64,000 bases of DNA from assembly GCF_036588685.1 (NCBI RefSeq), contig NC_086386.1:78072682-78136681 (forward strand), given 5' to 3'. Shown here piece by piece: positions 63,845 to 64,000 of the stretch. Position 1 is the stretch's first letter. Each line of letters starts with the position of its first letter. The notes under the pieces were generated by a model. It did not search any database. It was not told the DNA's origin and saw only the letters and a program-made list of their open reading frames with translations. The DNA comes from Mytilus trossulus. Lineage: Eukaryota > Mollusca > Bivalvia > Mytilida > Mytilidae. The translations under genes and the position numbers were made by a program.

Positions 63845-64000
63845 GGTGCCACATGTGTAGCAGGATCTGCTGACCCTTCCGGAGCACCTGAGATCACCCC
63901 CAGTTTTTGATTGGGTTCGTGTTGCTTAGTCTTTAGTTTTATATGTTGTGTCATGCGTTCTATAATTTATTTGTTTGTCTTTTTCATTTTTAGCCATGTC
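63845..64000 (+). mobile_element. 3' tail of Penelope-like/RT element, cut by the window end
   Basis: TGGTGCCACATGTGTAGCAG, GATCTGCTGACCCTTCCGGA, GCACCTGAGATCACCCCCAG and TTTGATTGGGTTCGTGTTGC match the other tails. It lies in the intron of the membrane-protein gene. Confidence 0.75.

Noticed and set aside
1-64000. tRNA or rRNA genes
   Set aside because: No cloverleaf with A/B boxes or rRNA-like segment was recognised by eye. A covariance-model scan was not possible, so short RNA genes could have been missed.

Overview
The window looks like nuclear DNA of a bivalve mollusc, most likely a mytilid mussel. It is AT-rich and gene-poor and full of short dispersed repeats of the kind common in mussel and oyster genomes. 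It carries reverse-transcriptase fragments and 3' tails of a Penelope-like/RT family seen throughout bivalves, pearl/Helitron-like elements with tandem cores, and an expanded family of RING/B-box/coiled-coil (TRIM-like) proteins. The organism call is an inference from repeats and gene families; no search was run.

Left half (1-28 kb). This is a TRIM-like gene cluster. A decayed + strand copy lies at about 0.9-2.6 kb. Three - strand single-exon copies follow: copy A (6877-8712, with its last ~60 residues out of frame at 6722-6900), copy B (14319-16324, with a one-base deletion inside the RING), and copy C (24698-26704, intact, 668 aa). A and B share promoters and several hundred bases of 3' flank, so they arose by segmental duplication. 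The spaces between copies hold a ~2 kb non-autonomous DNA transposon, MITE-like repeats, three Helitron-like repeats (12.6, 16.8 and 22.4 kb) and several 5'-truncated retroelement tails.

Middle (28.7-40.2 kb). A PIF/Harbinger-type DNA transposon with ~40-bp terminal inverted repeats and a broken transposase has been opened by two later insertions. One is a nearly full-length Ty3/Gypsy chromodomain retrotransposon with two 1184-bp LTRs that are almost identical, so the insertion is recent. The other is a Penelope-like RT fragment. The Gypsy pol is broken by small indels at the start of the integrase core.

Right half (40-64 kb). A satellite-like array with a ~325-bp period precedes a fifth TRIM-like copy (D, 42533-49214, - strand). 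Copy D is a pseudogene split by a composite insertion: a minisatellite, a 5'-truncated LINE with one 1118-codon open frame, and a foldback hairpin element. Two pairs of MITE-like repeats and quiet sequence follow. Then come COA8, an intronless cytochrome c oxidase assembly factor gene (56162-56707), a three-unit Helitron-like element (58.7-60.3 kb), a degenerate array of ~155-bp monomers, and the first coding exon of an unidentified single-pass membrane protein (62965-63256), whose remaining exons lie beyond the window.

Overall the window reads as a birth-and-death locus. One intact TRIM-like E3 ligase candidate sits among at least four broken relatives, and transposons account for much of the structural change between them. 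Expression and function cannot be judged from sequence alone.
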